The notes beneath the pieces were generated by a model. It saw only the letters and a program-made list of their open reading frames with translations, was not told the origin of the DNA and made no database searches. The translations under genes and the position numbers were made by a program. This document shows, one piece after another, positions 6,614-9,055 of a stretch of DNA of 9,055 bases. This DNA comes from Verrucomicrobiales bacterium. Lineage in GTDB: Bacteria > Verrucomicrobiota > Verrucomicrobiia > Limisphaerales > F1-80-MAGS106. How positions within the stretch are numbered: the stretch's first letter is position 1; the number at the start of each line of letters is the position of its first letter. Where the stretch lies: assembly GCA_947487925.1 (NCBI GenBank), contig CANLCA010000084.1, forward strand, positions 1-9,055. Reading direction: 5' to 3'.

Positions 6614-9055
6614 CGCGCTGCTCAACGTCCTCGCCCTTGCTCCTGGCCCGCAAACGGCCGTCGAGTTGCGCGACGCGGTGCGACGCAGCGGGGCGAAGGT
6701 CGAGGAGTTTGAGGTTCTTCAGGAATTGCGGCGGCTCCAAAATCAAAGCATCGTTCGCGTCGAAGGCACTCGCTGGCGGTTGCTCAAAATGCCAGCCAAC
6801 CTCAAGATAACTCCGCCACCACGAAAGCCCTTTCCATTGCCGCCGGCAGGCGGTGCAGCGTCCGCAGACAGGCGGACAAATGCGGTCATCTCCAAGGTGC
6901 TCGCACCGCCGCCCGCGCCGGCTGGCCGCTGGGGGCAGTTCCGCGCGATGGGCCACTATTACATGGATTGTCTCTTGCAGGACGAAGCCCCGGACTTGAA
7001 GGGATTCGTGGAGAACGAGGACGACACATGGATAGCCGTTCAGCAAGTTCCGTGGGCGCGGTTGGCTGCCGGTGGCGACTTCGCTATCCCGCTCGACAGA
7101 GAACAAGCCCCCTTCCAGCGCAATCGCGTCCGGCGCGGGGAAGAAGAATGCGTTTATCTCTGCTACCCGCTGATGTTCGTGAAACCGAAGGGAGTTTCCG
7201 GTTTCGTCGTTCCCCTTTTCGCCCAGCCGATGACGGCAGACTGGCGCGCAGGGGTTCTTCATCTTGTCCCGGACGGCCCCATCGCCGTGAACGGTGCCTG
7301 GCTCGGATACCGCTTCCCCAAAAGCGCCGAGCGCGCAGCATTTCTGCGAGCGATGGGATTTTTGAACGATGCGAATGGCGAGGACGAAAACGGTGAGAGC
7401 ACGATGCCAGGACCGAAGGACTTCGCCCGTCTCGCACAGGACGCAGCCCATTACGTCCACGACCCGGACAAATTCGCCGAACACATCGAGCCTCTTGGGC
7501 TGAGAACGGTAGCCGACTGGAAAAAGAGCGAGCCGGGACTGTACAACACGGCGGTTCTCACTCTCGGCCCACGCTTGCGCTACACGCGGAGTTTGCTGCG
7601 CGACCTCCGGGACATCACTGAGAAATTCTCTGATGAAGACCTCGATCAGACTGCGCTGGCCGGCTTGTTCCCGCACGACAAACCAACTGCTGAACCGGAC
7701 GTGTCAACACCACCGTCCGACAATGCTCCCGCGCCTTCACCAGTGTTCGCCGCCGATCAACTCGCGCAAACGCGGCTGCTGCATCCGAGCCAACGCGGGG
7801 CCGTCGTGAATTCGTTGGCCGAGCCGGTGTCAGTCGTGACGGGACCGCCGGGCACCGGAAAATCGGAGGTCGTGGCGGCAATGCTGCTGAACCAGTTGCT
7901 CCGGGGCCAAACGACGCTGTTCGCCAGCAAAAACCATCAGGCATTGGATGCGGTGTTGCCACGGCTCAACAGCGCGGCGGAAGGCGGCGACCTCATCATC
8001 CAAACGTCCAGTCGTGACCTCGCACAGCGCAAGAATTACCTCAGCAAATTGCAAAGCCTGCTCGCGCGACCGCCGCGACCGGATGCGGCGCAGGGAGACG
8101 AGTATCGGCGAAAGTTTGCCGAATTGTTCAGTCAGCAACGGGCGGCCCTCAACGACATCTCAACGCTCGAAAAAGCCCGAAAGGAGTATGAGGTATTAAA
8201 CGCGCAGTTTGAGGAATTGCGGAAGTCCCTTCCTCTCGCGGCGCAATCTGACGATGCGCTCGCACGTTGGCCGCGCGAGATGACGCGCGACAGAGTGGAG
8301 GCGTTGGAGTCGGAGCTACGCAGCGCGCTCGCCCGACCGGGCGGTCTGTTCCAGAAGCTCTGGCACTCACTCCGCCGAAGCCAGATGGAAGCAAGAAGCA
8401 AAGCAGCGCGCGAACCGTTGCTTTCATTCCCACTTCCGTTTGCTGACCGCACTTTGCCGGACGCCGGAGCGACAGGCGACGCTTGGAACGATTTCTTCAC
8501 GACATGGAAAACATGGGCAGAAGCCGCGCGTGTGGCGGTACTCGTGCGAAGTTGCGAGCAACGCATCGCACAACTGCCGCGAGCTGAAGACTGCAATCGT
8601 CGGATGGCAAGCGCCCAACAGGGCATTGAAGAACAGACTGGTGAGTGGATGCGATGGGCCACAGGTGGTTTACCCAATTCCCTCGCTCCGGCTGACCGGG
8701 AAGCTCTGGCAAACTTGCGAGCAGGCATTCAAAATTGGGGACCAGACCGCTTCGGCAAAGAATTGAAGCGGCGTTTCCCGCTCATCATGCGGGCGTTTCC
8801 ACTTTGGTCGGTATCGAACCTCTCGGCCCGCAGCGCGCTGCCACTCGTGCCAGGAGTGTTCGATCTCGTGATCATTGACGAGGCCAGCCAGTGCGACATC
8901 CCATCCATCGTGCCGTTGCTGGCCCGCAGCAAACGCGCGGTGTTGGCCGGCGACCCCAACCAACTCAAACACATCAGCACGTTGGACGCGGTAGTTGACC
9001 AGACGTTATTGGAGCAACACGGCCTCACGGACGCACAGGTCCAGCGATTCACGTA
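6606..9055 (+). CDS. SF1 (Upf1/DNA2-like) helicase with N-terminal winged helix, 3'-truncated by window
   Basis: Open for 816 codons to the window end, so the C-terminus is missing. Residues 1-62 look like a winged helix-turn-helix (helices around AVELRDAVRR and EEFEVLQELRRLQ, then a VRVEGTRWRLL wing), followed by a Pro-rich linker (64-115) and an unassigned domain (about 116-340). The helicase core starts near Gln396 (HPSQRGAV, Q-type motif), then Walker A GPPGTGKS at 413-420, motif Ia around TTLFASKNHQALDAV (436-450), a motif near SNLSARS (737-743), Walker B DEASQ at 758-762, and motif III GDPNQLKHI at 782-790. DEASQ plus GDPNQL is typical of SF1B Upf1/DNA2-type helicases; motifs IV-VI would lie downstream. 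About 340 residues separate Walker A and B, including a coiled coil at about 500-541, as in helicases with a stalk inserted in domain 1A/1B. ATG 6606 is the only ATG/GTG/TTG start after the in-frame stop at 6585 that keeps the winged helix, and it overlaps the previous stop as ATGA. DNA or RNA preference and any C-terminal nuclease cannot be seen. Confidence 0.92.
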   Translation, partial: MTDALLNVLALAPGPQTAVELRDAVRRSGAKVEEFEVLQELRRLQNQSIVRVEGTRWRLLKMPANLKITPPPRKPFPLPPAGGAASADRRTNAVISKVLAPPPAPAGRWGQFRAMGHYYMDCLLQDEAPDLKGFVENEDDTWIAVQQVPWARLAAGGDFAIPLDREQAPFQRNRVRRGEEECVYLCYPLMFVKPKGVSGFVVPLFAQPMTADWRAGVLHLVPDGPIAVNGAWLGYRFPKSAERAAFLRAMGFLNDANGEDENGESTMPGPKDFARLAQDAAHYVHDPDKFAEHIEPLGLRTVADWKKSEPGLYNTAVLTLGPRLRYTRSLLRDLRDITEKFSDEDLDQTALAGLFPHDKPTAEPDVSTPPSDNAPAPSPVFAADQLAQTRLLHPSQRGAVVNSLAEPVSVVTGPPGTGKSEVVAAMLLNQLLRGQTTLFASKNHQALDAVLPRLNSAAEGGDLIIQTSSRDLAQRKNYLSKLQSLLARPPRPDAAQGDEYRRKFAELFSQQRAALNDISTLEKARKEYEVLNAQFEELRKSLPLAAQSDDALARWPREMTRDRVEALESELRSALARPGGLFQKLWHSLRRSQMEARSKAAREPLLSFPLPFADRTLPDAGATGDAWNDFFTTWKTWAEAARVAVLVRSCEQRIAQLPRAEDCNRRMASAQQGIEEQTGEWMRWATGGLPNSLAPADREALANLRAGIQNWGPDRFGKELKRRFPLIMRAFPLWSVSNLSARSALPLVPGVFDLVIIDEASQCDIPSIVPLLARSKRAVLAGDPNQLKHISTLDAVVDQTLLEQHGLTDAQVQRFT
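6840..6877 (+). repeat. Two adjacent GC-rich hairpins inside the helicase linker
   Basis: Two perfect short inverted repeats lie 6 bases apart: CCGCC (6840-6844) with GGCGG (6849-6853) around a 4-base loop, and GTCCGC (6860-6865) with GCGGAC (6872-6877) around AGACAG. The arms of both share the GGCGG/CCGCC theme. They fall in the Pro/Gly/Ala-rich linker after the winged helix, where the reading frame stays open (residues about 79-91). They look like a small REP-like palindromic element carried in a tolerant linker, or a local mRNA structure. Confidence 0.5.

Noticed and set aside
6183..7676. 497-aa open frame on the minus strand
   Set aside because: It is antisense to the Hsp70-like and helicase genes, both of which carry clear motifs; its protein is Arg/Ser-rich with no recognisable domain, as expected of a shadow frame in GC-rich DNA.
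8132..8728. 198-aa open frame on the minus strand
   Set aside because: Antisense to the helicase core between Walker A and Walker B; Ser/Arg/Ala-rich shadow.
8440..8766. 108-aa + strand frame inside the helicase region
   Set aside because: It lies out of frame within the helicase gene, whose own frame stays open from 6606 to the window end and carries Walker A, Walker B and motif III.

Overview
The window is a single-strand accessory operon of five tightly packed genes, all on the + strand, cut at both ends. Nearly every base is coding: gaps are 26 bp and 12 bp, then two 4-bp ATGA overlaps. The DNA looks moderately GC-rich by eye. Gene content and style would suit a Verrucomicrobiota/Planctomycetota-like or other environmental Gram-negative bacterium, but no taxonomic marker is present, so this is a weak guess. 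No tRNA, rRNA, CRISPR array, transposase or promoter is visible. The operon's promoter and first gene(s) lie upstream of base 1.

Layout: (1) the C-terminal end of a coiled-coil protein (to 266); (2) a 742-aa protein with an N-terminal membrane helix, about 300 residues of coiled coil and a C-terminal McrB-like AAA+ motor (293-2521); (3) a 554-aa DUF2357/McrC-like partner whose expected PD-(D/E)XK nuclease residues are not evident (2534-4198); (4) an 804-aa divergent Hsp70/actin-fold ATPase with a long non-canonical C-terminal region (4195-6609); (5) a large superfamily 1 (Upf1/DNA2-type) helicase with a winged-helix-like N-terminus and a coiled-coil insert, cut by the window end (6606-9055+).

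Reading: an McrB-type motor next to a DUF2357 protein is the core of McrBC-related (type IV restriction-like) systems. The long coiled coils recall the coiled-coil nuclease tandem (CoCoNuT) variants of that group. Here the core is membrane-anchored and translationally linked to an Hsp70-like ATPase and an SF1 helicase. I infer a multi-component, NTP-driven defence or nucleic-acid surveillance system: a membrane-tethered coiled-coil/AAA+ sensor-motor, a DUF2357 adaptor or effector, an Hsp70-like assembly switch and a helicase. The families are read from motifs; the joint anti-phage function is inference. The combination, with an apparently degenerate nuclease and a chaperone-like ATPase, is the main item of interest.
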